Of a DNA stretch of 32,539 nt, positions 1 to 7,774 are shown one piece after another (position 1 is the stretch's first letter; the number at the start of each line of letters is the position of its first letter). The position numbers and the translations under genes are program-made. The stretch is from Faecalibacterium sp. CAG:74 (GTDB lineage Bacteria > Bacillota > Clostridia > Christensenellales > Aristaeellaceae), in contig FR899865.1 in assembly GCA_000437595.1 (NCBI GenBank), positions 19,928 to 52,466 of the forward strand. The letters run 5' to 3'. The notes under the pieces are model-generated. The model had not been told where the DNA came from, did no database searches, and saw only the letters and a list, made by a program, of their open reading frames with translations.

Positions 1-1
1 C

Positions 2-619
2 ACGCTCTTCCGCTCCGCTATCGACCACTTCCCGGTGTACCTGATTTCGGGCATCATCGTTTTCAGCTTCTTCACCGAGTGCGTCACGCTGGGCATGGAC
101 GCGATTGTCATGAACGCGTCGCTCATCACAAAGGTCGCGATTCCGAAGCTGATTTTCCCGTTCAGCCGCGCGCTGTCAAGCCTTATCAACTTCCTGATTT
201 CGCTGCTGCCGCTGCTTCTGCTGATGCTGCTGACGGGGGTGCGGGTGTCGCCCGCGCTGCTGCTGCTGCCGCTGATGATTGCGCTTTTGTTTCTGTTTGC
301 GCTGGGCGTGACGCTGGTGATGGCGACGCTGAACGTTTTCTTCCGCGATACGCGATTCCTGTGGAGCGTGATTTCGCTCTTGTGGACGTATGCGACGCCG
401 ATTTTTTATCCGGATACAATCTGGCCGGAGGGGCTTCGGGGGATTTTCCATTTGAACCCGATGTATCAGCTGATTGATTTTTTGCGGCAGATTGTGATTG
501 CGGGAATCCCGCCGACGCCGGAGCGTTTGCTGGCGTGCGCGGCAGGCGCTTTCGGAATGCTGATGATTGGGCTGCTCATTTTCCGGCGATATGAGAAGAA
601 ATTTGTGTTTCACCTGTAA
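2..619 (+). CDS. ABC-2 type polysaccharide/teichoic acid export permease, 5'-truncated by window edge
   Basis: This is the C-terminal part of an integral membrane permease of the ABC-2 family (TagG/RfbA/Wzm-like), which moves undecaprenyl-linked polysaccharides or related glycans outward with a separate ATPase. The reading frame is open from base 2, so the true start lies outside the window. About five to six hydrophobic segments are visible, followed by the typical end of the family: a conserved FFRDTRFL loop, a YATPIFYP segment, NPMYQLIDFLR, and a short basic tail ending in YEKKFVFHL. The gene is followed by a terminator rather than by the usual ATPase gene, so the ATPase is presumably upstream or elsewhere. 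The family call is firm; the exact substrate cannot be read. Confidence 0.88.
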   Translation, partial: TLFRSAIDHFPVYLISGIIVFSFFTECVTLGMDAIVMNASLITKVAIPKLIFPFSRALSSLINFLISLLPLLLLMLLTGVRVSPALLLLPLMIALLFLFALGVTLVMATLNVFFRDTRFLWSVISLLWTYATPIFYPDTIWPEGLRGIFHLNPMYQLIDFLRQIVIAGIPPTPERLLACAAGAFGMLMIGLLIFRRYEKKFVFHL

Positions 620-713
620 GGAAAAGAGGACAAAAGCGGATAAACACGCGGAAGGAATATGACCGGGCGGCTCTTTCAACTTACGCAGCATTGTCGTGCT
701 GATGGGCGCGACC

Positions 714-757
714 GACCAGCATAGGGAGCAATTCGTTTCCTGCTGCTGGTCTTTTTT
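714..757 (+). terminator. Rho-independent terminator of the permease transcript
   Basis: An 8-bp perfect stem (GACCAGCA at 714-721 pairing with TGCTGGTC at 744-751) is followed directly by six T residues. It lies about 95 bp after the permease stop codon, and no convincing gene lies between. Confidence 0.8.
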
Positions 758-781
758 GCTGCAGGGAAAAGCGCACTGCCA

Positions 782-814
782 CAAAAAATCCACCCCCGCA
801 GACGCAAGGGTGGA
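782..814 (-). terminator. Rho-independent terminator of recA
   Basis: On the minus strand, TCCACCC and GGGTGGA form a 7-bp stem followed by a run of six T. It starts about 20 bp past the recA stop codon. It sits back to back with the plus-strand terminator at 714-757, closing two convergent transcripts. Confidence 0.8.
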
Positions 815-834
815 CAAATTTGATAACCTGTGGA

Positions 835-2001
835 TTATTCTTCTTCCAGCGGGGCGACACCGGCATCATCGCCGAGGTCTGCTTCCAGCAGGGCAAGGTC
901 GTCCTCGTCCTCATCCGGAAGCTCGCCGGGGTCTTCTTCGGGCGCAATCGGCTTCGCGGGCTTATCCGCAAAAATCTCCTGACGAATAATCGCGTCGATT
1001 TCGTCCGTGATTTCGGGATGGTCGCGCAGATACAGGCGCGTGTTCTCGCGCCCCTGACCAATGCGCTGGTCCTTGTAGCTGAACCACGCGCCGCTCTTGT
1101 GGATAATATCGCGCTCGACCGCCATATCCAGCAGCGTGCCTTCGCGGCTGATGCCTTCGCCGTACACAATGTCGAACTCTGCCACGCGGAACGGCGGAGC
1201 AACCTTGTTCTTGACAACCTTGACCTTCGTGTGGTTGCCGACGACTTCGCTGCCGTTTTTGAGCTGCTCGCCGCGGCGCACGTCCAGACGCACGGAGGCG
1301 TAGAACTTCAGCGCACGACCGCCGGGGGTGGTTTCGGGGTTGCCGTACATCACGCCGACTTTCTCGCGCAGCTGGTTGATGAACACCGCGACGCAGCCGG
1401 TTTTGTTGATGATGCCCGCCAGCTTGCGCAGCGCCTGACTCATCAGACGCGCTTGCAGACCGACGAAGGAATCACCCATTTCGCCGTCGATTTCCGCCTT
1501 CGGGACGAGGGCGGCGACAGAGTCGATGACAATGACGTCCAGCGCGCCGGAACGAACCAGCGCTTCGACGATTTCCAGCGCCTGTTCGCCCGTGTCGGGC
1601 TGCGAGACATACAGGTCGTCAATATTTACGCCCAGATTCTTGGCGTACACCGGGTCGAGGGCGTGCTCTGCGTCCACAAATGCCGCGATGCCGCCCATCT
1701 TCTGCGCCTGTGCGACAATGTGCAGGGCAACGGTCGTCTTACCGGAGGATTCCGGGCCGAAAATCTCCACAATACGGCCGCGCGGAATGCCGCCGACACC
1801 CAGCGCCTCATCCAGCGTCAGGCAGCCCGTGGGGATGACCTGCACGTTTTGCTCCGCATGTTCACCGAGCTTCATGACGGCACCCTTGCCGAACTGCTTG
1901 TCCAAATCCGCCAGCGCGTGCTCCAGCGCCTTGAGTTTCTCCTCCTGCGCGCCTGTCACCGGGGCGGCTTTTTCGGTCTTTGCGGGCTTCTTTGCTGCCA
2001 T
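835..2001 (-). CDS. recA: Recombinase RecA
   Basis: RecA is the ATP-dependent strand-exchange protein of homologous recombination and the co-protease that triggers LexA cleavage. The 388-residue product has the normal family length. Visible motifs are Walker A GPESSGKT (residues 82-89), a VIVIDSVAAL Walker B strand, the DNA-binding loop region with GLQARLMSQALRK, the INQLREKVGVMYGNPETTPGG stretch (in two parts: INQLREK and the loop after it), and a strongly acidic C-terminal tail (DEDEDDLALLEADLGDD). The ATG at 2001 was chosen because it is preceded by AGAAAGGAAG at a good distance and starts with the usual MAAKK; an in-frame upstream ATG at 2046 lacks this. Expression is probably SOS-controlled: a promoter with a LexA box lies upstream. 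A terminator follows the gene. Confidence 0.98.
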   Translation of the reverse strand: MAAKKPAKTEKAAPVTGAQEEKLKALEHALADLDKQFGKGAVMKLGEHAEQNVQVIPTGCLTLDEALGVGGIPRGRIVEIFGPESSGKTTVALHIVAQAQKMGGIAAFVDAEHALDPVYAKNLGVNIDDLYVSQPDTGEQALEIVEALVRSGALDVIVIDSVAALVPKAEIDGEMGDSFVGLQARLMSQALRKLAGIINKTGCVAVFINQLREKVGVMYGNPETTPGGRALKFYASVRLDVRRGEQLKNGSEVVGNHTKVKVVKNKVAPPFRVAEFDIVYGEGISREGTLLDMAVERDIIHKSGAWFSYKDQRIGQGRENTRLYLRDHPEITDEIDAIIRQEIFADKPAKPIAPEEDPGELPDEDEDDLALLEADLGDDAGVAPLEEE

Positions 2002-2072
2002 GATACCGCTTCCTTTCTGGATACCGGCGGGGGATGCAATCGGCAATCGCCGCCGGGTTTCTTTCGCTTCTT

Positions 2073-2101
2073 ATCGTACCACAGCGAACAGCAGTTTGCA
2101 A
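2073..2101 (-). promoter_or_regulatory. recA promoter with LexA (SOS) box
   Basis: On the minus strand, -35 TTGCAA (2096-2101) and -10 TACGAT (2073-2078) are separated by exactly 17 bp. A near-palindrome CGAAC-AGCA-GTTTG (2085-2098) sits in the spacer and matches the Gram-positive LexA consensus CGAACN4GTTCG with one mismatch. LexA bound there would block RNA polymerase directly. Confidence 0.85.
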
Positions 2102-2125
2102 GGGGAACACGCAAGTTTTTCCTGA

Positions 2126-3478
2126 TTAGGTTTCATCAAAATAATGGTATTTCCCCTTCATGGCCAGCAGGAAGCCAATCGACACGACGAACGCCAGCGC
2201 TTCCGCCGCAGAAGCTGCCCACCAGAGACCGTCCACATCCAGCGCCATCGGCAGCAGGATGACCGACGCTGCTTGAAACACCAGTGTGCGCAGGAAAGAA
2301 ATTGCCGCGGACACGCCGCCGTTGTTCAGTGCCGTGAAGAAGGAGGACAGGAAGATGTTGAAGCCCGCGAGCAGGAAGGCGAAGGAGAAGAGGTGGAAGG
2401 CGTGCCGCGTCAATTCGCAGAGCGTCGCGTCATAGCCGACGAAGATGTTTGCCAGCGTCCCAGACAGCGAGATGGCGGCGATTGTCATCACGATGCCCAA
2501 GATGCCCATGACTTTCAGCCCCTTCGTCAGCAGGTTCCTCAGCTCCGGGTGATTCCGCGCGCCGTAGTGGTAGCTGATGATGGGCGCGCAGCCGATGGAA
2601 TAGCCGATGTCAATCGCGACGAAAATGAACTGCACATACATCAGTACGCCATACGTCGCCACGCCGTCCTCGCCCAGAAAGCGCATCAGCTGTGCGTTGT
2701 ACAGCATCCCAATCAGCGAGCCGGAAATGTTGCTCATCAGCTCTGATGAGCCGTTGGCGCACGATCGCAGCAGCGGCTGCGCCTCGAACTCCGTCCAGCG
2801 CAGGCGCAGGGGGCTGCTTTTGCTGAACAGGAAGTACATCAGCGGCACAACGCCGCCAACGGTCTGGCTGATGCCGGTTGCAATCGCAGCGCCCGCAATG
2901 CCCCAGCGGAATACGCCCACGAACAGCGCGTCCAGCACCATGTTCGTCACGCCCGCCGCGAGCGTAATCAGCAAGCCGAACTTCGGCCGCTCCGCCGCAA
3001 TCAGGAACGACTGGAACATGTTTTGCAGCATGAACGACGTAAGAAAGCAGACGACAATCCGCCCATAAAGCACGCAGTCATCCACCATGGCCTCTGTTGC
3101 GCCCAGCAGAATCGCCATTGGGCGCATGGCCAGCACCCCGACCACCGTCAGGATAACGCCCAGCAAGATGCCGAAGAGCGTAATCATGGAGAAATACTTG
3201 TTCGCGTGCTCCTTGTCGCCCTCGCCCAGCACGCGGGAGACCAGCGCCGTGCCGCCTGTGCCGAGCATAAAGCCCATTGCGCCCAGAATGATGAGAAACG
3301 GCATAATCAGGTTGATGGACGCGAACGCCGTTTTTCCGGCGAAATTCGACACGAACAGCCCGTCCACCACGCCGTAGATGGACGTGAACACCATCATGAC
3401 AATCGACGGCAGAACGAAGCGGAACAGCCGAGCGTAGGTAAAGTGGTCAGATAATTGAATTGGGTTCTTCTTGCTCAT
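2126..3478 (-). CDS. MATE-family multidrug efflux transporter (MepA-like)
   Basis: This 450-residue protein has about twelve hydrophobic segments and belongs to the MATE (NorM/MepA/DinF) superfamily, which exports cationic drugs and other compounds in exchange for Na+ or H+. The family-typical N-terminal half is clear: FVLPSIVMMVFTSIYGVVDG, then ASINLIMPF and GTGGTALVSRVLGEGD. Length is normal. It follows the MarR gene with a 4-bp ATGA overlap (3475-3478), so the two are translationally coupled and share the promoter at 3987-4015. The MarR-MATE pairing is the same layout as mepR-mepA in staphylococci, which supports a drug-responsive efflux role; the true substrate cannot be predicted. It ends about 25 bp before the recA -35 box without an obvious terminator of its own. 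Confidence 0.92.
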   Translation of the reverse strand: MSKKNPIQLSDHFTYARLFRFVLPSIVMMVFTSIYGVVDGLFVSNFAGKTAFASINLIMPFLIILGAMGFMLGTGGTALVSRVLGEGDKEHANKYFSMITLFGILLGVILTVVGVLAMRPMAILLGATEAMVDDCVLYGRIVVCFLTSFMLQNMFQSFLIAAERPKFGLLITLAAGVTNMVLDALFVGVFRWGIAGAAIATGISQTVGGVVPLMYFLFSKSSPLRLRWTEFEAQPLLRSCANGSSELMSNISGSLIGMLYNAQLMRFLGEDGVATYGVLMYVQFIFVAIDIGYSIGCAPIISYHYGARNHPELRNLLTKGLKVMGILGIVMTIAAISLSGTLANIFVGYDATLCELTRHAFHLFSFAFLLAGFNIFLSSFFTALNNGGVSAAISFLRTLVFQAASVILLPMALDVDGLWWAASAAEALAFVVSIGFLLAMKGKYHYFDET

Positions 3479-3945
3479 TTGGTTTGACTTTCCTCTTCTT
3501 GATTCCGCACTGTCTGCGGGAAAATGTCTATCATCAGCGCATTCAGGCGGCGCAAGAGGGAGAACAGCTGATCCGCCTCTTCTTCGCTGAATTGCGCCAG
3601 CGCCTGCTGCTCGGTTTCGGCAACGCGGTCTGCGGTTTCACGCGCCAGCGCTTCGCCCGCGGCCGTCAGGTGAATCGTTTTCGTGCGACGATTTGAACCG
3701 CTTTGCAGCGTAATCAGCCCGTCCGCTTCCATTTTCTTCAGCGCGGAGTTGATTGTCTGTTTGGGTTCGTGCAGAAATTCGCACATCCGGCTCTGTGTCA
3801 TTTCGCCCGGCTCAACCCGCAGCGTGTACAGCGCCCACATCGCCATGTCAGTCAGGTTCATCTGCTTCGCCATCTGTCGGTAGATATTGGCATTTTCTTT
3901 CCATGCCTCGTTCAGCGCAAACAGACGTGTGCTTAACGCTTTCAT
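3475..3945 (-). CDS. MarR-family transcriptional regulator
   Basis: This 156-residue protein is a MarR-family winged-helix regulator. A central DNA-binding region is recognisable: GEMTQSRMCEFLHEPKQTIN (recognition helix region) followed by SALKKMEADGLITLQ and a wing with SGSNRRTKTIHLTAAG. N- and C-terminal helices would form the dimer interface. The ATG at 3945 was preferred to the GTG just before it because AAAGGAG lies 7 bp upstream. The gene overlaps the MATE transporter gene by 4 bp, and its promoter carries two copies of a TGTCCGA-type inverted repeat. It is therefore most likely a ligand-released autorepressor of the efflux operon. Confidence 0.93.
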   Translation of the reverse strand: MKALSTRLFALNEAWKENANIYRQMAKQMNLTDMAMWALYTLRVEPGEMTQSRMCEFLHEPKQTINSALKKMEADGLITLQSGSNRRTKTIHLTAAGEALARETADRVAETEQQALAQFSEEEADQLFSLLRRLNALMIDIFPQTVRNQEEESQTK

Positions 3946-3964
3946 CACAATACTCCTTTCAATT

Positions 3965-4015
3965 TGTCCGAAATCGGACAGTATCGATTATAGTCCGATT
4001 TCGGACATTTGTCAA
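3965..4015 (-). promoter_or_regulatory. marR-MATE promoter with two MarR operators
   Basis: On the minus strand a consensus promoter is present: -35 TTGACA (4010-4015), 17-bp spacer, -10 TATAAT (3987-3992). The spacer contains the inverted repeat GTCCGA-TT-TCGGAC (3993-4006). A second copy, TGTCCGA-AA-TCGGACA (3965-3980), lies just downstream of the -10 and covers the likely transcription start. The centres are 27 bp apart. A repressor dimer on each site would shut the promoter fully. Confidence 0.88.
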
Positions 4016-4140
4016 GAAACTTTTGCCGAAAAAATAACAGAGTGTGTGTAACCGCTTGAACAATTTTTGAACTTTCTTGCCATATGTCTTGTTATCTCCC
4101 TGACTTTCCGATAACGTTTTCTGAAATGCTGTCTGTTTCC

Positions 4141-4169
4141 TTGACGGCTGTTGAAATTGGGCGTATAAT
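4141..4169 (+). promoter_or_regulatory. Promoter of the HD-GYP gene
   Basis: TTGACG (4141-4146), a 17-bp spacer and TATAAT (4164-4169) make a near-consensus sigma-A promoter. It predicts a leader of roughly 80 nt before the ATG at 4258. It also argues against starting the protein at the in-frame ATG at 4084, which is upstream of the promoter. Confidence 0.8.
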
Positions 4170-4257
4170 GGCAGATGCGCAATTGCGCCATATAATAGGA
4201 AACGTTGCCCCAGAAACGTGTACGCCCTGTGATGAACGAAAAGAAAGAGTTATCGAT

Positions 4258-6165
4258 ATGAACAGTGAGCAGATCCGGAATTTTTTCGCTGATTATCAGG
4301 TTGTCCTCAAGCGGGTGGAGCAGCTCGAAGCTGCCATGTGCATCAAGTCCGACTGGGATACATGGTGCGCTGCCCTTCGGGAGCGCGCTGAATTCTTCCG
4401 CACGGAGTATGCGCACATGAATGCCATAATGCGCAGCGTGATGCCGGAGTTCGCGAAGGAAGAACCTGCTTTAGACGATGACGCATGGAACCAGCTGCAA
4501 ATTTCGATGATGGACTTCTATCGCGCAGATACGCATGACTTGGCGCTCCTGATGGAACTTGCAAAGATTCTCCAGAAACACTATGGGCACAGCAACAACC
4601 TTGCCGCGATGACGGATGTGGATCTGACATTGGCGTACACAAATCTGGAATTCTCCCGCATTCTGCGTGAACCATATGGCACACGCGCAAGGGACTATTA
4701 CCGCAAGATTTCGGTTTTGTCGCGGAATTTCGGCGCAATCAAGGAGCACAGCGTCCATCAGGCGATTGTGATCTCCTACGCGAACCTTGTGATGAGCTGC
4801 TGCGTGTTAGGCTCGGTCACGATGCAAGAAGCGTTTAGCATGTGGGAGGAAATGAAGGAACTGCAAGCGTCGGATGCGCTGGCGGCGACGCGCGAAAGCG
4901 AACCGGACGTAGGCAGGCTGCTGGATATTTTCACCGAGCGCTTCCGCACGGACGCTTACGCGCTGGCGAAATCGTTTGACCGCACCATTGAGGCGCACAC
5001 CCGCTATGTGCCGCCGGAATTGATGAGCCGGATTGAGCAGATAACGGCAGAATATTACGAAAAGCTGGATAAGCCGGAGGAAAGCACTGCCGACATGTTC
5101 CAAATTATCACCAGCCAGTGTGACTTCGACTGCGAGACGGGCCGCCGCACGGCAGATGAGTGCTGGAAGGAGATTCACACTTTCTTCCGTAAGACAAAGC
5201 CGAAGGTGGAGCAGCTCGGTGAAGTGGACGTGCGCGAAATTGACGTTATTTCCTATTACATGACCTGTCTGGACGCGCTGATTTCCTTCCTTGTGGAAAC
5301 GACGATGCCGATGGAGGATAAGAAACGCTATTTCCGCGAATATCAGCAGGATATCCGTAATTTCATTGCGGATTACGACACGCGCACCGGGCATAGCAAC
5401 ACGCTGAACAACGCACTGGAGGAGCTGGCGTTCTTCCCGAATGCCTATGCGCTGTTCGACACGGCGGAGGAGAAAATCGACTACATCTTCCGGCTCGTTG
5501 TCGCGCGGCACTGCACCGCGTTCCTGCATTCGCTGATGGTGTCCGCCTTTGCGGAAGCGATTCTCTCCGCCATCATCGACAAAGAACCGGCGCTGATGGT
5601 GGGGTATCACGGCGTGACATCGCCGGAGGATGTGCAGGCGCACCGCGTGGAAATCCTGCAATTTGCGCATGACGCCGCCCTGCTGCACGATGTGGGCAAG
5701 AATTCCATGCTCGAGATTATCGAGACGCAGCACCGCCCGCTGACGGACGAGGAGTTCGGCATTATCCGCTCCCACCCGAACCGCGGCGGGCAGTACCTGA
5801 GCATCGACGAGGATTTGGCGCGCTATGTGGATATCGCCCGCGGTCACCACAAGTTCTACAACGGCAAGGGCGGCTATCCGAACGACTTTGATAACACCGC
5901 CTCGCCGGAGCGCTTCATGATTGACATCATCACCGTCTGCGACTGTCTTGATGCCGCGACTGACCAGTACGGCCGCAACTACCACCAAGCCAAGACGACG
6001 GACGAAGTGCTGGCGGAATTCAAACGCGATGCGGGTGTTCGCTACAACCCGGACATTGTGCGCTTCATCCTGCAGGATTCCGCTCTTCGCGACACCCTGC
6101 GCGAAATTTCCGGTTCCCGCCGCCTGACGATTTACTACGACACCTACAAGCACTATTTTATGTAA
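4258..6165 (+). CDS. HD-GYP domain protein, probable cyclic-di-GMP phosphodiesterase
   Basis: The 635-residue product ends in an HD-GYP domain, the class of metal-dependent phosphodiesterase that hydrolyses cyclic di-GMP. Visible signature residues are HDVGK (477-481), the HH pair (530-531) and GYP (539-541) in KGGYP, plus the downstream DCLDAATD segment. An upstream His in CTAFLHSLMV probably completes the metal site. The first roughly 430 residues show no domain I recognise, no transmembrane segment and no response-regulator receiver; they look helical and may be a cytoplasmic sensing module. The start at 4258 is supported by AAGAAAGAG upstream and by a promoter at 4141-4169. The gene is monocistronic. 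That it acts on cyclic di-GMP is family inference. Confidence 0.88.
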   Translation: MNSEQIRNFFADYQVVLKRVEQLEAAMCIKSDWDTWCAALRERAEFFRTEYAHMNAIMRSVMPEFAKEEPALDDDAWNQLQISMMDFYRADTHDLALLMELAKILQKHYGHSNNLAAMTDVDLTLAYTNLEFSRILREPYGTRARDYYRKISVLSRNFGAIKEHSVHQAIVISYANLVMSCCVLGSVTMQEAFSMWEEMKELQASDALAATRESEPDVGRLLDIFTERFRTDAYALAKSFDRTIEAHTRYVPPELMSRIEQITAEYYEKLDKPEESTADMFQIITSQCDFDCETGRRTADECWKEIHTFFRKTKPKVEQLGEVDVREIDVISYYMTCLDALISFLVETTMPMEDKKRYFREYQQDIRNFIADYDTRTGHSNTLNNALEELAFFPNAYALFDTAEEKIDYIFRLVVARHCTAFLHSLMVSAFAEAILSAIIDKEPALMVGYHGVTSPEDVQAHRVEILQFAHDAALLHDVGKNSMLEIIETQHRPLTDEEFGIIRSHPNRGGQYLSIDEDLARYVDIARGHHKFYNGKGGYPNDFDNTASPERFMIDIITVCDCLDAATDQYGRNYHQAKTTDEVLAEFKRDAGVRYNPDIVRFILQDSALRDTLREISGSRRLTIYYDTYKHYFM

Positions 6166-6178
6166 CACAAGGGAGTTC

Positions 6179-6204
6179 CAAGGGAGTTCCTCCCTTGACC
6201 CTTT
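6179..6204 (+). terminator. Terminator-like hairpin after the HD-GYP gene
   Basis: CAAGGGA-GTTCC-TCCCTTG (6179-6197) is followed by ACCCTTT. The sequence AAGGGAGTTCC occurs twice in tandem here. The end resembles the tail of repeat family C (CCCTTGACCCTTTTTT), so it may be a remnant of that repeat working as a terminator. The T run is short. Confidence 0.5.
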
Positions 6205-6316
6205 CGCGCGATTGGGTTGGTGACACTATCAGGCAGGGCCCGCGTGTTTATCTGCCCTTTCAGTCAGCTAAAGGTGTCCGCCATAGCGGACGGAGAGGGC
6301 TTGCCGCAATACAAGC

Positions 6317-6360
6317 TATACTATTTCCAGATGGCACAGTTGAATCTGGAAATAGTATTA
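6317..6360. repeat. Minimal family-A repeat (ends only)
   Basis: TATACTATTTCCAGAT (6317-6332) and ATCTGGAAATAGTATTA (6344-6360) form a 16-bp inverted repeat around an 11-bp centre. The arms are the same as the ends of the full 165-bp family-A repeats at 12095-12259 and 25933-26096, so this looks like a copy that has lost its core. The rest of 6205-6390 holds one small hairpin (GTCCGC/GCGGAC near 6277-6292) and no gene that I can support. Confidence 0.8.
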
Positions 6361-6390
6361 ATTCCTGAAAAGTGTAAATCAACAGAACAC

Positions 6391-6430
6391 AAAAAGAGCC
6401 GCTTCTACACAACAGAAGCAGCTCTTTTTC
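6391..6430. terminator. Bidirectional terminator
   Basis: AAAAAGAGC and GCTTCT pair with AGAAGC and GCTCTTTTT around a short loop, giving T runs on both strands. It starts at the stop codon of the minus-strand zinc-ribbon gene and serves as its terminator. Confidence 0.8.
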
Positions 6431-6938
6431 ATATCCCCATCCCGCAATGCTCGCACTGCCGCGCAGCCCCTTCCACCACACTCGTGCGCCTCCCGCAGTG
6501 CGGACACACAATAAACGACTGTACCACCCCATACGCCCGGAGGTTCGGCGCAGTCAGGTATACCATCGCCGTCAGCGGATCAATCTGAATGTTTCGCAGA
6601 TAGTTTCCGCAGAGCAATAACCGCAGCGTCTCCATGTTCGGGCAGTCCGGCAGGAGCTTGGGCATATCCGACAGCGGAAACATGTGCAGCGAGAACGCTG
6701 CTAACTGCTGTGCAACGCCGCGCGCCCGGCGCCGGATGATTTCCCCCTGAAGCAGGTGCATCCCGGCGTACAGCGCCGCCGTCGCAAGGCATAGCAGCAG
6801 CACCACCATGTGCGTGTCGCCGCGCTCACCCGCCTTGCAGGTGCGCCACAGCAGCAGCGCCGATAGGGCGAAGAACAGCGCCATCAGCGGATACACCCAC
6901 CATCGGCGGTTTGCCCGCTGCGTCAAATAGGGATTCAT
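6429..6938 (-). CDS. Small membrane protein with C-terminal zinc ribbon
   Basis: This 169-residue protein has two hydrophobic segments near its N-terminus (WWVYPLMALFFALSALLLW, and about residues 44-63, VVLLLCLATAALYAGMHLL), then a soluble part of about 90 residues. The C-terminus carries two CxxC knuckles, CPHCG and CEHCG, the pattern of a structural zinc ribbon. AGGAGG stands 7 bp before the ATG, and a promoter lies at 6980-7008. I do not recognise the family and assign no function. It stands alone between two terminators, next to the end of the liv operon. Confidence 0.75.
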   Translation of the reverse strand: MNPYLTQRANRRWWVYPLMALFFALSALLLWRTCKAGERGDTHMVVLLLCLATAALYAGMHLLQGEIIRRRARGVAQQLAAFSLHMFPLSDMPKLLPDCPNMETLRLLLCGNYLRNIQIDPLTAMVYLTAPNLRAYGVVQSFIVCPHCGRRTSVVEGAARQCEHCGMGI

Positions 6939-6979
6939 GCGGATGCCTCCTGTTGCCGAATAACATTCATTTCACCTAT

Positions 6980-7008
6980 ACAATACCATACTTGCAGGAT
7001 AATGTCAA
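6980..7008 (-). promoter_or_regulatory. Promoter of the zinc-ribbon membrane protein gene
   Basis: On the minus strand, TTGACA (7003-7008) and TATTGT (6980-6985) are 17 bp apart, with the ATG about 40 bp downstream. Confidence 0.7.
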
Positions 7009-7022
7009 TCTTGACGCGGAAG

Positions 7023-7056
7023 AAAAACCGGGAAGCGGCTTCTGCCACCTTCCCGG
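7023..7056 (-). terminator. Terminator of the liv operon
   Basis: On the minus strand CCGGGAAG and CTTCCCGG pair (7028-7035 with 7049-7056) and are followed by a T run. It lies about 10 bp after the livF stop codon. Confidence 0.85.
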
Positions 7057-7066
7057 CTGCCTGGCA

Positions 7067-7774
7067 TTACGCCCCCAGATACGCCTTCCTGACTGCATCG
7101 TTGTGCAGCAGCTCCTGCGCGTCGCCGGACATGGAAATCTTGCCCGTTTCCAGCACATACGCGCGGTTCGCGACGGACAGCGCCATTTGCGCGTTCTGCT
7201 CCACCAGCAGAATCGTCGTGCCGCTCTTGTGCAGCGCGCGGATAATGTCGAAAATCTGCTCGACCAGAATCGGCGCAAGGCCCATCGACGGCTCATCCAG
7301 CATCAGCAGGCGCGGCTTGGACATCAGCGCGCGCGCCATTGCCAGCATCTGCTGCTCGCCGCCGGAGAGCGTGCCGGCAATCTGCTTCTGGCGCTCCTTC
7401 AGGCGCGGGAACAGCTCGAACATCTGCTCAATGCTGCCCGGAATCTCCTTGTCGGGGCGCGTGAAGCCGCCCATTTCGAGGTTCTCCAGCACCGTCATCT
7501 GCTGGAAGATGCGCCGCCCTTCGGGGCAGAGCGCCATGCCGTGCTTCACCATATCCGACGCGTGGACGCGCGCCAGATCCTTGCCGCCGAAGTGGATGCT
7601 GCCCTCGCGCGGGCGGAGCAGTCCGGCGACGGTGTTCAGCGTGGTGGATTTGCCCGCGCCGTTTGCGCCGATCAGCGTGACGACCTCGCCCTCATCCACC
7701 GAGAAGGAAATGCCCTTGATTGCGTGAATCGCGCCGTAATAAACGTTGATATCGTTGACTTCCAGCAGACTCAT
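7067..7774 (-). CDS. livF: Branched-chain amino acid ABC transporter ATPase LivF
   Basis: LivF is one of the two cytoplasmic ATPases that power the LivHM permease. The 235-residue product has normal length and all ABC motifs: Walker A GANGAGKS (36-43), signature LSGGEQQMLAMARAL, Walker B LLMLDEPSMGLAP and a switch histidine replaced in the usual LivF way by LLVEQN. The LivF-type ending VRKAYLGA is present. It is the last gene of livJ-H-M-G-F, overlaps livG by 4 bp (ATGA, 7771-7774), and is followed by a terminator. The substrate is inferred from the gene cluster; related clusters carry amides or urea, but none of the urea-utilisation neighbours is present. Confidence 0.95.
   Translation of the reverse strand: MSLLEVNDINVYYGAIHAIKGISFSVDEGEVVTLIGANGAGKSTTLNTVAGLLRPREGSIHFGGKDLARVHASDMVKHGMALCPEGRRIFQQMTVLENLEMGGFTRPDKEIPGSIEQMFELFPRLKERQKQIAGTLSGGEQQMLAMARALMSKPRLLMLDEPSMGLAPILVEQIFDIIRALHKSGTTILLVEQNAQMALSVANRAYVLETGKISMSGDAQELLHNDAVRKAYLGA

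Noticed and set aside
659..721. Short open frame after the permease gene
   Set aside because: Only about 20 codons with no family resemblance; it runs into a terminator stem.
820..2262. A 480-codon open frame on the plus strand opposite recA
   Set aside because: It is antisense to a certain recA gene, its translation is rich in Arg, His and Gln with no known motif, and no ribosome binding site precedes it. High-GC codon use opens such frames.
4084..4257. Longer HD-GYP protein starting at 4084
   Set aside because: A near-perfect promoter (4141-4169) lies inside this stretch, so the transcript would begin after that ATG.
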